Notes: generated by a model not told the origin, from the letters alone. A DNA stretch of 64,000 nt from Paucibacter sp. PLA-PC-4 (GCF_026241155.1 NZ_JAPFGP010000003.1:124001-188000); one strand, 5' to 3'. Shown: positions 50,455 to 60,197, numbered from the stretch's first letter. Numbers and translations: made by a program.

Positions 50455-51675
50455 ATGGCGACCAGCGCAATAGCCAAGAGCGTGAAGGACTTCGTCTTCG
50501 AGTGGGAAGGCAAGGACCGCAATGGCAAGACTGTGCGCGGCGAGCTGCGTGCCGGCGGCGAAGCCATGGTCAGCGCGACCCTGCGCCGCCAGGGCATCCT
50601 GGTCAGCAAGGTCAAGAAGCGCCGGGCCAGCGGCGGCAAGTCCATCAAGCAAAAGGACCTCGCCGTCTTCACCCGGCAGCTGGCCACGATGATGCGAGCC
50701 GGCGTGCCGCTGCTGCAGTCTTTCGATATCGTTGCGCGCGGCAGCACCAACCCACGGCTGACCCGCTTGCTCAACGACATCCGCCAGGATGTCGAGACCG
50801 GTACCAGCCTGTCATCGGCCTTCCGCAAGCACCCGATGTACTTCGACGCGCTGTACTGCAATCTGGTCGAGGCCGGCGAATCGGGCGGTATTCTGGAGGC
50901 CTTGCTGGACCGGTTGGCGATCTACCAGGAAAAGACCGTTGCGCTCAAGAACAAGATCAAGTCGGCTCTGACCTACCCGATCGCGGTGCTGACCGTGGCC
51001 TTCGTTGTCGTCGCGGTGATCATGATCTTCGTGGTGCCGGCGTTCAAGGAGGTGTTCACCTCCTTCGGCGCTGACCTGCCAGCACCCACCCTGATGGTGA
51101 TCTCGCTGTCGGAGTTCTTTGTCGGCTATTGGTGGGCGATTTTTGGTGGTCTGGGCGGCGGCATCTACTTCTTCCTCCAGTCCTGGAAGCGCTCGGTGAA
51201 GATGCAGCACGCGATGGACCGCCTGCTGCTGAAGATCCCGGTGTTCGGCGACCTGCTCTACAAGTCGGCAGTGGCGCGCTGGACCCGCACGCTGTCCACG
51301 ATGTTCGCGGCCGGGGTACCTCTGGTCGAGGCGCTCGACTCGGTCGGCGGCGCCTCCGGCAATGCGGTATTCGCGGAGGCCACCGAGAAGATTCAGCGCG
51401 ACGTGTCCACTGGTGCGGCCCTGACCACCTCGATGCAGGCCACCGGCATCTTTCCGACCATGGTGTTGCAGATGGCCTCGATCGGCGAAGAGTCAGGCTC
51501 GCTGGATCACATGCTGGCCAAGTCGGCCGAGTTCTACGAGGACGAGGTCGATGAGGCCGTCAAGGCCCTGTCCAGCCTGATGGAGCCCTTCATCATCGTG
51601 ATCCTTGGCACCATCATCGGCGGCATCGTCGTCGCAATGTATCTGCCCATCTTCAAGCTCGGCCAGATCGTTTAA
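50455..51675 (+). CDS. pilC: Type IV pilus inner-membrane platform protein PilC
   Basis: 406 residues with two T2SF domains (about 75-195 and 275-395). FTRQLATMMRAGVPLLQSF and its second-domain counterpart WTRTLSTMFAAGVPLVEAL are the family repeats. Membrane helices follow each domain (AVLTVAFVVVAVIMIFVVPA, and FIIVILGTIIGGIVVAMYLP at the end). PilC transmits the motion of PilB to pilin subunits. A ribosome binding site (gaggag) precedes the ATG. Confidence 0.96.
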   Translation: MATSAIAKSVKDFVFEWEGKDRNGKTVRGELRAGGEAMVSATLRRQGILVSKVKKRRASGGKSIKQKDLAVFTRQLATMMRAGVPLLQSFDIVARGSTNPRLTRLLNDIRQDVETGTSLSSAFRKHPMYFDALYCNLVEAGESGGILEALLDRLAIYQEKTVALKNKIKSALTYPIAVLTVAFVVVAVIMIFVVPAFKEVFTSFGADLPAPTLMVISLSEFFVGYWWAIFGGLGGGIYFFLQSWKRSVKMQHAMDRLLLKIPVFGDLLYKSAVARWTRTLSTMFAAGVPLVEALDSVGGASGNAVFAEATEKIQRDVSTGAALTTSMQATGIFPTMVLQMASIGEESGSLDHMLAKSAEFYEDEVDEAVKALSSLMEPFIIVILGTIIGGIVVAMYLPIFKLGQIV

Positions 51676-51690
51676 GCACAGACCTCTTGC

Positions 51691-52617
51691 ATGACACAAG
51701 AAATCGAATGGCTGCTGTCCCCATATGGACTCGGCATACTGGGGCTGTGCATCGGCAGCTTTCTCAATGTGGTGGTACATCGCCTGCCCTTGATGCTGGA
51801 GCGGCAGTGGCTGGGCGATGCCGCAGCCCAACTCTGCGACAGCCCCGACCTGCAGAGGACGGGCCTGCCCAAGGGGCCCGCCGACAAACTGGCGACTGCC
51901 GCAAAAGACCTCGCCCTGCATCTGGACAAGCAGCCCAAGCTGGGCATTGCTACACCGCGCTCGCGCTGCCCAGAGTGCGGCCATCAGCTGGCCTGGCATG
52001 AAAACCTGCCGCTCATCGGCTGGCTGCGTCTGGGTGGGCGTTGCTCGGCCTGCAAGACCCGCATTTCGGCACGCTACCCGATCATCGAGTTGTTGACCGG
52101 CCTGCTGTTCGCTGCCATCGGCTGGCGTTTCGGCGCCCAGCCGCTGAGCCTGATGTGGTGCGCTTTCGCTGCCTGCTTGCTGGCCCTGGCGGCGATCGAC
52201 TGGGACACCACCTTGCTGCCCGATTCGCTGAACCAGCCCCTGCTGTGGGCCGGCCTTCTGGCATCGCTACTGGGCTGGACGATTGGGCTGGACCAGGCCC
52301 TGATCGGAGCCCTGGTCGGCTATCTCTCGCTCTGGTCGGTCTTCTGGCTGTTCAAGCTGACCACCGGCAAGGAAGGCATGGGCTATGGCGACTTCAAACT
52401 GCTGGCTGCACTGGGTGCCTGGCTGGGCTGGCAAATGATTCTGCCCATCGTGCTAGGGGCCTCGGTGATCGGCGCAATCGTCGGCATCTCGATGAAGATG
52501 AGCAGCAGTCTGCGCGAAGGCCGCTACGTGCCCTTCGGCCCCTTCCTCGCCGGCGGCGGCTTGGTCGTACTCTTTGCGGGCTCGCAGCGGGTGCTGGGCT
52601 GGCTGGGCTGGGCCTGA
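51691..52617 (+). CDS. pilD: Prepilin peptidase/methyltransferase PilD
   Basis: 308 residues. The cytoplasmic zinc loop has CPECGHQLAWHENLPLIGWL with the partner CSACKTRI. The two catalytic aspartates of the aspartyl peptidase are in DWDTTLLPDSLN and in GYGDFKLLAALGAW. Multiple membrane helices fill the rest. PilD cleaves the leader of type IV pilins and type II secretion pseudopilins and N-methylates the new terminus. Overlaps coaE by one base. Confidence 0.96.
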   Translation: MTQEIEWLLSPYGLGILGLCIGSFLNVVVHRLPLMLERQWLGDAAAQLCDSPDLQRTGLPKGPADKLATAAKDLALHLDKQPKLGIATPRSRCPECGHQLAWHENLPLIGWLRLGGRCSACKTRISARYPIIELLTGLLFAAIGWRFGAQPLSLMWCAFAACLLALAAIDWDTTLLPDSLNQPLLWAGLLASLLGWTIGLDQALIGALVGYLSLWSVFWLFKLTTGKEGMGYGDFKLLAALGAWLGWQMILPIVLGASVIGAIVGISMKMSSSLREGRYVPFGPFLAGGGLVVLFAGSQRVLGWLGWA

Positions 52618-53222
52618 TGACCTTGCGGATCGGTCTGACGGGGGGTATCGGCAGCGGCAAGAGCACGGTCGCCGGCTTTTTGCGCGAGGCCGGTGCGGCC
52701 TTGATCGACACCGATGCGATCTCACGGCAGTTGACGGCCGCCGGCGGGGCCGCGATGCCAGCGATCACCGCCGCCTTCGGCATGCAGGCCCTGACGGCGG
52801 ATGGCGCGCTGAACCGCGCTCATATGCGCGAACTGGCCTTTGCCGACCCCCAGGCGCTGCGCCGCCTCGAAGCGATCATGCACCCGATGATAAGTGCCGA
52901 GACCCGGGCTCAGGCGCAGGCGGCGCGCAGTGACCTGCTGGTGTTCGATGTGCCGCTGCTCGTCGAGTCGGGGCGCTGGCGCTCGCAGGTGCTGCGCGTG
53001 CTGGTGGTTGACTGTGACGAGGCCAGTCAGATCGGACGGGTCACGCAGCGCTCGGGGTGGACGGTGGCTGCGGTGGAAGCGGTGCTTCGGCAGCAAGCCA
53101 GCCGTGCGCAGCGACGCGCAGCGGCAGACGCGGTGATCCACAACGAAGGCCTTGATCTGGCCGGCTTGCGCGAGCAAGTCCTGACCCTTGCGGCTCATTG
53201 GCGCAGCGTCGCCAGCGTATGA
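52617..53222 (+). CDS. coaE: Dephospho-CoA kinase
   Basis: 201 residues from ATG 52617 (MTLRIGLTGGIGSGKSTVAG); a much longer frame beginning at 52041 is only a shadow of pilD. The P-loop is GGIGSGKST. LIDTDAISRQLTAAGG and VFDVPLLVESGRW are family motifs. It phosphorylates dephospho-CoA, the last step of CoA synthesis. The place between pilD and zapD is conserved in Beta- and Gammaproteobacteria. Confidence 0.95.
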   Translation: MTLRIGLTGGIGSGKSTVAGFLREAGAALIDTDAISRQLTAAGGAAMPAITAAFGMQALTADGALNRAHMRELAFADPQALRRLEAIMHPMISAETRAQAQAARSDLLVFDVPLLVESGRWRSQVLRVLVVDCDEASQIGRVTQRSGWTVAAVEAVLRQQASRAQRRAAADAVIHNEGLDLAGLREQVLTLAAHWRSVASV

Positions 53223-53285
53223 AACAATAGCGCTCACCGGCGCGCAATCGGCGCCCGGCTTGCCTCCCACGCTGACAGACGAGGA

Positions 53286-54050
53286 ATGGCCCCCTTGGTT
53301 CTCTACGAATACCCGTTCAACGAAAGCATCCGCACGATGCTGCGTCTCGAACACCTGTTCGACCGCCTGGGACAACTGATCCCGCGCGAGACGCCGCTGG
53401 ACCATCATTTCGCCCTGGTGACGATTTTCGAGATCATGGATGTCGCATCGCGCGCCGATCTGAAATCCGACCTGCTCAAAGAGCTCGAGCGCCACAAGGC
53501 CCAGCTCAACAGCTACCGCGGCAATCCGGCCATCGCCGAGGACGCGCTCAACGAGGTGGTTGCCCGCATCGACCATGCCTACAGCGGCCTGAACCAACTG
53601 GTCGGCAAGGCCGGCCATGTGCTGACCACCAATGACTGGCTAATGAGCATCCGCAGCCGCATCAGCATACCCGGCGGCACCTGTGAATTTGATCTGCCGG
53701 CCTACTACACCTGGCAGCAGTTCCTACCGGCGCGGCGCCGCAACGACCTGATGCAGTGGACCCAGTCGCTCATGCCGCTGGCCGAAGGCCTTCAGGTGCT
53801 GCTGGGCCTGCTGCGCGACTCGGGCGCGCCGCACAAGGTGGCGGCCCTGGCCGGCCAGTTCCAGCAAAGCCTGGCCGCCGGCCGCGTCTACCAATTGCTG
53901 CGCATGAAGCTGGACCCCAGTCTCGGGCTGATCCCCGAGATCAGCGGCCACCGCCTGATGATCAATATCCGCCTGATGCGCCAGGACGAGGAAGGCCGGC
54001 TCAAACTGGCCCAGCAAGACACCAGCTTCGAGCTGACGTTGTGTGCCTGA
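53286..54050 (+). CDS. zapD: Cell division protein ZapD
   Basis: 254 residues. LYEYPFNESIRTMLRLEHLF at the N-terminus is diagnostic of ZapD (formerly YacF/DUF1342), and GHRLMINIRLMRQ closes the beta domain. ZapD crosslinks FtsZ filaments at the division site. Context coaE-zapD-yacG matches E. coli. Confidence 0.95.
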   Translation: MAPLVLYEYPFNESIRTMLRLEHLFDRLGQLIPRETPLDHHFALVTIFEIMDVASRADLKSDLLKELERHKAQLNSYRGNPAIAEDALNEVVARIDHAYSGLNQLVGKAGHVLTTNDWLMSIRSRISIPGGTCEFDLPAYYTWQQFLPARRRNDLMQWTQSLMPLAEGLQVLLGLLRDSGAPHKVAALAGQFQQSLAAGRVYQLLRMKLDPSLGLIPEISGHRLMINIRLMRQDEEGRLKLAQQDTSFELTLCA

Positions 54051-54067
54051 ATTTGTGATGACTTGTG

Positions 54068-54268
54068 ATGACGACCGACGAGAGCAAAAAGCCGCCGCGC
54101 ATCGTGCGCTGCCCCACCTGCGGCGGTGACAGCGTGTTCGCGCCCAGCAATAGCTGGCGCCCCTTCTGCAGCCAGCGCTGCCGCCAGATCGATCTGGGCG
54201 CTTGGGCCAGCGAGAGCTTCCGCGTAGAAGCGGCGCCGCCGCCCGAAGACCGCGACCTAGAGCAATAG
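54068..54268 (+). CDS. yacG: DNA gyrase inhibitor YacG
   Basis: 66 residues from ATG 54068; a GTG directly before it (54065) is an alternative. The zinc site is CPTCGG with [17 protein letters not shown], the YacG signature. YacG binds GyrB and blocks DNA binding in E. coli. Its last 12 bases overlap the end of the convergent HAD gene. Confidence 0.93.
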   Translation: MTTDESKKPPRIVRCPTCGGDSVFAPSNSWRPFCSQRCRQIDLGAWASESFRVEAAPPPEDRDLEQ

Positions 54269-54874
54269 GCCCAGGGCCTGCAGCTGCGGCCGCATTGCAT
54301 CCGCGTCGCTGAACAGCAAGGCCTGCCAGCCGGCCGCCCGGGCCGCCTCGATATTGGCCCAATGGTCGTCGAGGAACAGGCAGCTCGCCGGCGCCACGCC
54401 GAAACGCTCGATCGCAAGGCGATAGATCTCGGCACTGGGCTTTGATTGCTTGACCCGACCCGAGAACAGCCCCGATTCGAACCACTCATTCAGCGGGTAA
54501 TGCCGCTCCAGATGATTGGCATAGGGCTCGGGCATATTCGACAGATAAAAGAGCCGATGGCCCGCCTGCTTCAGCTCCTGGATCAGCGCCACCGTCCCGG
54601 GCAAGAGCTGTAGCTCGTCCGGCACCGCGCGCACCACGTGCGCGACTTCAGCATGAGGCCAGCCGGTGCGTGTGGCAACGCGATCAGTGACGGTCGCTGC
54701 ATCGATCAGGCCCTGGTCGAATGCACCCCAATCGCCTGTGTAGTTCTGGAAGAACTCGGCCGCCACGGCCGTACCCGACTCGGCATCGACCACGCGGTGC
54801 GGCCAGACCCGCGCGAGAAAGCTCGCTGGGTGCCAGCGAAACAGCACACCACCGAAATCGAACACTACATTCAT
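54257..54874 (-). CDS. HAD-superfamily phosphatase (YihX-like)
   Basis: 205 residues from ATG 54874 ([14 protein letters not shown]); a longer in-frame reading to 55012 lies over pgi. HAD motif I is DFGGVLF with Asp6, motif II YLSNMP, and motif [24 protein letters not shown]. The DxGGV form and the helical cap fit the YihX/epoxide-hydrolase-like subgroup, which in E. coli dephosphorylates alpha-glucose-1-phosphate. That activity would suit its position: its start overlaps the pgi stop by 4 bases, so it is co-translated with glucose-6-phosphate isomerase. Confidence 0.85.
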   Translation of the reverse strand: MNVVFDFGGVLFRWHPASFLARVWPHRVVDAESGTAVAAEFFQNYTGDWGAFDQGLIDAATVTDRVATRTGWPHAEVAHVVRAVPDELQLLPGTVALIQELKQAGHRLFYLSNMPEPYANHLERHYPLNEWFESGLFSGRVKQSKPSAEIYRLAIERFGVAPASCLFLDDHWANIEAARAAGWQALLFSDADAMRPQLQALGLLL

Positions 54875-56496
54875 GCTCGCAGCCTTTGCAGCAGGCCGGC
54901 GGTGGAGGCATCCAGGCCAGAGGTATCGCCGCTGCTCAAACGCGGCAGCAAGCTGTTGCACAAAGCCTTGCCCAGCTCGACCCCCCACTGATCGAAGCTG
55001 TTGATGCCCCACAGCGCACCGCTCACGAAGACGCGATGCTCGTAGAGCGCGATCAGCGCACCCAGCGAGCGCGGACTCAACTCGTCCAGCACCAAAGTCG
55101 TGCTGGGCCGGTTACCAGGGAAGCTGCGGTGCCGGGCCACGGTCAGCGCACCCAGCGATTTAGACGCTGTTGGCGCCTTCTCGTGCAGCGCTTGCTCCAC
55201 CGTCTTTCCCTGCATGAGCGCCTGCGACTGAGCGAGGCAGTTGGCCAGCAGCTTTTGATGCTGGTCCGCCAGCAACTCGGCCAACTGGCCGCCGATATGC
55301 GGGCCATGATGGGTGTGCCTAACCGCGAGGAACTCGACCGGGATCACATCCGTACCCTGATGCAGCATCTGGAAATAGGCATGCTGGCCATTGGTGCCGG
55401 CCTCGCCCCAGACCACAGGGCTGGTGCCGTAGGGCAAGGCCTGACCCTCTCGGTCCACACCCTTGCCATTACTCTCCATCTCCAGCTGCTGCAGATAGGC
55501 CGGAAGGCGCTTCAGGCCCTGGTGGTAGGGCGCGACGCTGCGGCTGCTGAAGCCATGAAAATTGCGATACCAGATGTCGATCAGGCCCAGCAGCACCGGC
55601 AGGTTGTGCGCCAGTGGCGCTTCCCGAAAGTGCCGGTCCATTGCATGGGCCCCGGCCAGCAAGGCGCGGAAGTTGTCGGCGCCGATCGCGATCGCGATCG
55701 GCAGGCCAATCACGGACCAGAGCGAGTAGCGGCCGCCGACCCAGTCCCAGAAACCGAAGCTGGTGTGGATGCCGAAAGCCGCCGCCGCCTCGGTATTGCT
55801 GCTGGTGGCGACGAAGTGGCGGGCCACATCGCTGCCGCCGCGCTCCAGAAACCAGGCCTTGGCGGCCAGGGCATTGGCCAGGGTCTCCTGGGTCGTGAAG
55901 GTCTTGGATGCGATCACGAACAGGGTCTTTGCCGGATCCAGATCGCGCAGCACCGGCGCCAGGTCATGCCCGTCGACGTTTGAGACGAAATGCAAGCGCT
56001 GCCCGGCCTGGGTGTAGGCATTGAGCGCGCCGACCACCATGGCCGGACCCAGGTCGCTGCCGCCGATGCCGATATGGACGATGTCGCGAAAGCCGCTGTT
56101 GGCCACATCTCGCACGCTCTCGGCAAAGGCCAGCATGCGCGCCAGCGAGGCCTGTACCTCGCCGCTGAACAGACCCTCGCCGGCCGGCGCGCGCAGGGCC
56201 GTGTGGAGTACGGCACGGCCTTCGGTATGGTTGATCGGCTCGCCCTTGAACAAAGCCTCGCGTTGCGATTCGAGCCCGCAGTCGCTCGCCAGCTGCAAGA
56301 GCAGGTCCAGCGCCGACGCATCGATGCGGTTCTTCGAAAGGTCGGCGAAGACCTCCGGCGCTTCGAAAGACCAGGCCGCAAAGCGGCCGGTATCGGCGGC
56401 AAAGGCACTGCGCAGATCAAAGGCCTGACCAGCCTTTTCATAGTGACTGCGCAAGGCGGCCCAGGCCGGGCTTTGATCACAACGCAAGAAAGTCAT
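54871..56496 (-). CDS. pgi: Glucose-6-phosphate isomerase
   Basis: 541 residues. Signatures are GIGGSDLGPAMVVGAL (phosphosugar site), the SIS-domain FVIASKTFTTQETLANALAA, and the C-terminal SFDQWGVELGKAL with its catalytic Lys. FQMLHQGTDVIPVEFLA carries the catalytic Glu/His region. It interconverts glucose-6- and fructose-6-phosphate. Joined to tal by a one-base overlap and to the HAD gene by four, forming a tal-pgi-HAD unit. Confidence 0.97.
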   Translation of the reverse strand: MTFLRCDQSPAWAALRSHYEKAGQAFDLRSAFAADTGRFAAWSFEAPEVFADLSKNRIDASALDLLLQLASDCGLESQREALFKGEPINHTEGRAVLHTALRAPAGEGLFSGEVQASLARMLAFAESVRDVANSGFRDIVHIGIGGSDLGPAMVVGALNAYTQAGQRLHFVSNVDGHDLAPVLRDLDPAKTLFVIASKTFTTQETLANALAAKAWFLERGGSDVARHFVATSSNTEAAAAFGIHTSFGFWDWVGGRYSLWSVIGLPIAIAIGADNFRALLAGAHAMDRHFREAPLAHNLPVLLGLIDIWYRNFHGFSSRSVAPYHQGLKRLPAYLQQLEMESNGKGVDREGQALPYGTSPVVWGEAGTNGQHAYFQMLHQGTDVIPVEFLAVRHTHHGPHIGGQLAELLADQHQKLLANCLAQSQALMQGKTVEQALHEKAPTASKSLGALTVARHRSFPGNRPSTTLVLDELSPRSLGALIALYEHRVFVSGALWGINSFDQWGVELGKALCNSLLPRLSSGDTSGLDASTAGLLQRLRA

Positions 56497-57446
56497 CAGC
56501 GGCTCTCTTCAATCATCTGGTCCAGCTTGGCCGAATCGACGGCAAACTGGCGGATGCCTTCGGCCAGCTTCTCTGTGGCCATGGCGTCCTGGTTGAGGGC
56601 AAAGCGGAAGCCCGCCTCGTCGAACGAAACGGCAGGGATGTCGGCAGCTCGCGCCGCCTCAGCATCAAGCGCACGGGCCAACGGCTGGTCGGCGGCCTGC
56701 AGCTGGGCCAGCAGATCGGGGCTGATGGTCAGCAGATCGCAGCCGGCCAGCGCGCGGATCTGTCCAATATTGCGAAAGCTCGCGCCCATCACCTCGGTGG
56801 CGATGCCGTGCTTCTTGTAGTAGTTGAAGATCTGCGTCACCGACTTGACACCAGGATCGTTGGCGCCGGCCTGGGCGACCTCGTCCCAGGCAGCGCCGGC
56901 ACTCTTCTTGTACCAGTCATAGATACGGCCGACAAAGGGCGAGATCAGCTGGATGCCGGCCGCGCCGCAGGCCACGGCCTGGCAGAACGAGAACAGCAGA
57001 GTCAGATTGCAGTGGATGCCTTCGCGCTCGAGCTCGGCGGCGGCCTGGATACCCTCCCACGTCGAGGCGATCTTGATCAGCACGCGTTCACGACCTATAC
57101 CCGCAGCCTCATACAAGCCCATGATGCGGCGCGCGCGCGCCAGGGTGCCCGCCTTGTCGAAGCTCAGGCGTGCATCAACTTCGGTCGACACCCGGCCCGG
57201 CACCACCTTCAGAATTTCCAGGCCGAAGCGCACCAGCACCTGATCGACGATCTCGTCGAGCGGCTTGCCCTGATGCGCCGCCACGGTGTCCTTGAGCAAC
57301 GGCGCGTAGTCGGCCGACTGCACGGCCTTCAAGATCAGCGAGGGATTGGTGGTGGCGTCGCGCGGCGCGAACTGCGCCAGCTGCAAAAAGTTGCCGGTAT
57401 CGGCGACGACGGTGGTGCAGGTCTTGAGTTGTTCGAGCTGATTCAT
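56496..57446 (-). CDS. tal: Transaldolase
   Basis: 316 residues. The Schiff-base lysine is Lys125 in [27 protein letters not shown] at 30-41 and [15 protein letters not shown] are family motifs. It moves a dihydroxyacetone unit between sugar phosphates in the non-oxidative pentose phosphate pathway. It is divergent from zwf across 135 bases that hold a HexR-like palindrome, so both directions may answer to the same regulator. Confidence 0.97.
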   Translation of the reverse strand: MNQLEQLKTCTTVVADTGNFLQLAQFAPRDATTNPSLILKAVQSADYAPLLKDTVAAHQGKPLDEIVDQVLVRFGLEILKVVPGRVSTEVDARLSFDKAGTLARARRIMGLYEAAGIGRERVLIKIASTWEGIQAAAELEREGIHCNLTLLFSFCQAVACGAAGIQLISPFVGRIYDWYKKSAGAAWDEVAQAGANDPGVKSVTQIFNYYKKHGIATEVMGASFRNIGQIRALAGCDLLTISPDLLAQLQAADQPLARALDAEAARAADIPAVSFDEAGFRFALNQDAMATEKLAEGIRQFAVDSAKLDQMIEESR

Positions 57447-57538
57447 GAGCGAGGTCCGTTGGTGATGCAGATCCCTTATTAGAACCGCCAGGGCGACACG
57501 GATTGACCCCTGGAAGAAACTCGTGCATCATAAATCCG

Positions 57539-57551
57539 GTAACTTCGTTAC
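57539..57551. promoter_or_regulatory. HexR-like palindrome between tal and zwf
   Basis: GTAAC-TTC-GTTAC, a perfect dyad, with the right arm extended to TGTAAC when read on the minus strand. This is close to the TGTAAT-type half-sites of HexR operators upstream of zwf in Pseudomonas and Shewanella. It lies 31 bases before the zwf ATG and 93 bases before tal. Confidence 0.5.
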
Positions 57552-57581
57552 ATCAACAAAACATTCCAACAGCACGCGCGC

Positions 57582-59021
57582 ATGTCATTCGATCTCGTTT
57601 TCTTCGGCGGTACTGGCGATCTCACATGGCGCAAGCTGATGCCGGCGCTGTTCCAGGCCTTCCGCCACGGCAAGCTGCCCGAGGGTGGCCGCATTCTGGC
57701 CGTGGCCCGTGACGACATGCCCGACGAGCGTTATCGCGAATGGCTCAAGGAACGCTTCAGAGAGGTCGACGGACCGAAGCGCCCCAGTGACGAGGAGTTC
57801 GAGCGTTTCGCCGCGCTGCTGCACTACAGGCGCATGGACCTGTCCCAGCCCGAGCACTACCAGAAGCTCAAGGACTGGTTGGACGAGCGCAATGCCGATA
57901 CCGTGGTGCTCTATCTGGCCACCAGCCCGCACCTGTTCACCCAGATCTGCGAGCAACTGGGCGTGGCCGGTCTGAACCAGCCGAAGGTGCGCGTCGTGCT
58001 GGAGAAACCGCTGGGCCACGACTTGGCCAGCGCCCAGCAGATCAACAAGGTGGTGCGCTCCGTGTTCGCCGAGGAGCAGGCCTTCCGCATCGACCACTAT
58101 CTCGGCAAGCCCTCAGTGCAGAATCTGATGGCGCTGCGCTTCGGCAATGCCTTCTTCGAGCCGCTGTGGCGCCGCGAGAGCATTGCCAATATCCAGATCA
58201 CATTGGCCGAAGGCCTGGGCGTGGGCACGCGCGGCCCTTTTTATGACGGCACCGGCGCCCTGCGCGACATGATCCAGAACCATGCGCTGCAGCTGCTGAC
58301 GATGATCGCGATGGAGCCGCCCTCGACCAATGATGCCGACGCGATCCGCGACGAGAAGCTCAAGGTGCTGCGCTCGCTCAAGCCCTTCACCCCCGAGAGC
58401 GTTGCGCGCGATGTGGTGCGCGGGCAGTACCGCGCCGGCACGGTGGACGGCAAGGCCGTGGTGTCCTACCTGGACGAGGGCAAGATCCCGGCGGACAGCA
58501 CCACCGAGACCTTTGTTGCGCTGCGCACCGAGGTGCAGAACTGGCGCTGGGCCGGTGTGCCTTTTTATCTGCGCACCGGCAAGCGCCTGGCGGCGCGCGA
58601 CGCGCAGATCGTCGTCAATTTCCGCCAAGTACCGCACCCGATCTTCCCTGGACCGAACCAGCCGAATCGCCTGGTCATCAAGCTGCAGCCCGAGGACGGC
58701 CTGGAGCTTCAGTTGCTGGCCACCAAGGGCAGCGGCGAGGCCCTGACTCCGGTCTCGCTGGATCTGGACTTCGACAAGGCTTTTGCAGCCAACCGCGTCG
58801 GCGCCTACGAACGCCTGCTGTTGGACGCGATTGCCGGCCGCTTGAACCTGTTCGTACGCAGCGACGAGCAGGAGCAGGCCTGGCGCTGGGTCGAGCCCAT
58901 CCTGGACGCATGGAAGCGCGACAGCGCCGGTCCACGCACCTACACGGCCGGCTCCTGGGGCCCGCCGGCAGCGAGCGCGCTGGTGGCACGCGATGGCTTC
59001 TCGTGGGCGGAAGAGCAGTGA
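57582..59021 (+). CDS. zwf: Glucose-6-phosphate 1-dehydrogenase
   Basis: 479 residues. The coenzyme loop is FFGGTGDLTWRKLMPALF, and the substrate and catalytic segment RIDHYLGK is at 169-176. FYLRTGKRL is the second family motif. It oxidises glucose-6-phosphate to 6-phosphogluconolactone, the entry to the oxidative pentose phosphate and Entner-Doudoroff routes. Its TGA overlaps the GTG start of the RpiR-family regulator. Confidence 0.97.
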   Translation: MSFDLVFFGGTGDLTWRKLMPALFQAFRHGKLPEGGRILAVARDDMPDERYREWLKERFREVDGPKRPSDEEFERFAALLHYRRMDLSQPEHYQKLKDWLDERNADTVVLYLATSPHLFTQICEQLGVAGLNQPKVRVVLEKPLGHDLASAQQINKVVRSVFAEEQAFRIDHYLGKPSVQNLMALRFGNAFFEPLWRRESIANIQITLAEGLGVGTRGPFYDGTGALRDMIQNHALQLLTMIAMEPPSTNDADAIRDEKLKVLRSLKPFTPESVARDVVRGQYRAGTVDGKAVVSYLDEGKIPADSTTETFVALRTEVQNWRWAGVPFYLRTGKRLAARDAQIVVNFRQVPHPIFPGPNQPNRLVIKLQPEDGLELQLLATKGSGEALTPVSLDLDFDKAFAANRVGAYERLLLDAIAGRLNLFVRSDEQEQAWRWVEPILDAWKRDSAGPRTYTAGSWGPPAASALVARDGFSWAEEQ

Positions 59022-59884
59022 GCATTCTTGAGCGCATCAAGGCAGCGCTGCCCGCGCTTCCGCCGGCAGAGCAGCGAGTCGCCAAGCTCTTGCTGATCGA
59101 CGCTCGCGCCTTCGCCAGCCTGCCGGTCAGCGAGCTGGCCGACCGGGCCCATGTCAGCAAACCGACCGTGGTCCGCTTTTGCCGCAGCGTCGGCTATGAC
59201 GGATTGGCCGACTTCAAGCTCAAGCTGGCCGGCAGCGTCAACGAGGGTGTGCCCTTTGTGCACCGCGCCGTCGATGAGGACGACAAGCCAAGCGACCTGA
59301 TCGTCAAGGTAGTCGACAATGCGGTGGCAGCACTGCTGCACTACCGCAATGACGCCGCCAGCCACGCCTTTGAGCGCGCCATCACCGCGCTGGCAGAGTC
59401 GGGCCGCAGTGGCCGGCGCATCGAGTTCTACGGGGTCGGTAATTCAGGCATCGTGGCCCAGGATGCGCAGCACAAGTTCTTTCGCCTGGGGGTCAACACC
59501 GCCGCGTGCAGCGACGGCCATGTGCAGCTGATGAGCGCGACCATGCTGCAAACGGGCGACTGTGCCGTCATTATCAGCAACTCGGGCCGCAGCCGCGACC
59601 TGATGGACGCGGCCGAGATCGCGCGCAAAAAAGGCGCGACCACCATCATCATCACCGCCAGCGGCTCACCGCTGGCACAGATGGGCCAGGCGCCGGGCCA
59701 GATCCTGCTGGCGGTCGATCATCCGGAAGACTTCGACCGCTACAGCCCGATGGTGTCGCGACTGCTGCATTTGATCGCAATCGACATCCTGACCACCGGC
59801 GTCGCGCTGCAATTGGGGCAGAAGCTGCGGCCCATGCTCCAGGAGATCAAGCGGAATTTGCGCAGCAAGCGCTACGCGGCGTAA
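59018..59884 (+). CDS. hexR: RpiR/HexR-family transcriptional regulator
   Basis: 288 residues, starting with GTG at 59018 in GTGA, which overlaps the zwf stop. The N-terminal HTH_6 domain is at 1-77 (VSELADRAHVSKPTVVRFCR), and a SIS sugar-phosphate domain follows (IEFYGVGNSGIVAQDAQHKF, CAVIISNSGRSRDLMDAAEI). HexR senses 2-keto-3-deoxy-6-phosphogluconate and represses zwf and related genes. The coupling to zwf and the palindrome upstream of zwf support this naming over a generic RpiR label. It ends one base before the convergent mlaB stop. Confidence 0.85.
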   Translation: MSILERIKAALPALPPAEQRVAKLLLIDARAFASLPVSELADRAHVSKPTVVRFCRSVGYDGLADFKLKLAGSVNEGVPFVHRAVDEDDKPSDLIVKVVDNAVAALLHYRNDAASHAFERAITALAESGRSGRRIEFYGVGNSGIVAQDAQHKFFRLGVNTAACSDGHVQLMSATMLQTGDCAVIISNSGRSRDLMDAAEIARKKGATTIIITASGSPLAQMGQAPGQILLAVDHPEDFDRYSPMVSRLLHLIAIDILTTGVALQLGQKLRPMLQEIKRNLRSKRYAA

Positions 59885-60193
59885 TCAAGACGCCACAGGC
59901 CAGAGCAGCTCGGTCACGCCATACACCCGGGCCAGCTCCTGCAGCTTGTCGGGCGCGTTGTGGATCTGCAGGCTCAAGCCCTGCTGAGAACAAAGCCGCG
60001 CAGCACCCAGCAGCAGGGTCAGTGCGGTGGAGTCAAAATGGCGTAGCTCGCCTGCATTGAGCTGCAGCGCCTTGCCTGCAGCGTTGCCGACCTGGGCTGC
60101 CTCGGCCTGCAAGCCGGCCTGAAGATGCGCCCACAGCTGGGGCGCCTCATCGAGCCGCACCGACTCGGGCAGTTTCAGCATCGAGGCAGGCAT
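59885..60193 (-). CDS. mlaB: STAS-domain protein MlaB
   Basis: 102 residues, a single STAS domain: LPESVRLDEAPQLWAHLQAG at the start and LRHFDSTALTLLLGAARLC in the middle, where Asp-Ser is the conserved loop. MlaB binds the ATPase MlaF on the cytoplasmic face and stabilises the MlaFEDB transporter. Last gene of the operon, 4 bases after mlaC. Confidence 0.9.
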   Translation of the reverse strand: MPASMLKLPESVRLDEAPQLWAHLQAGLQAEAAQVGNAAGKALQLNAGELRHFDSTALTLLLGAARLCSQQGLSLQIHNAPDKLQELARVYGVTELLWPVAS

Positions 60194-60197
60194 CGAC

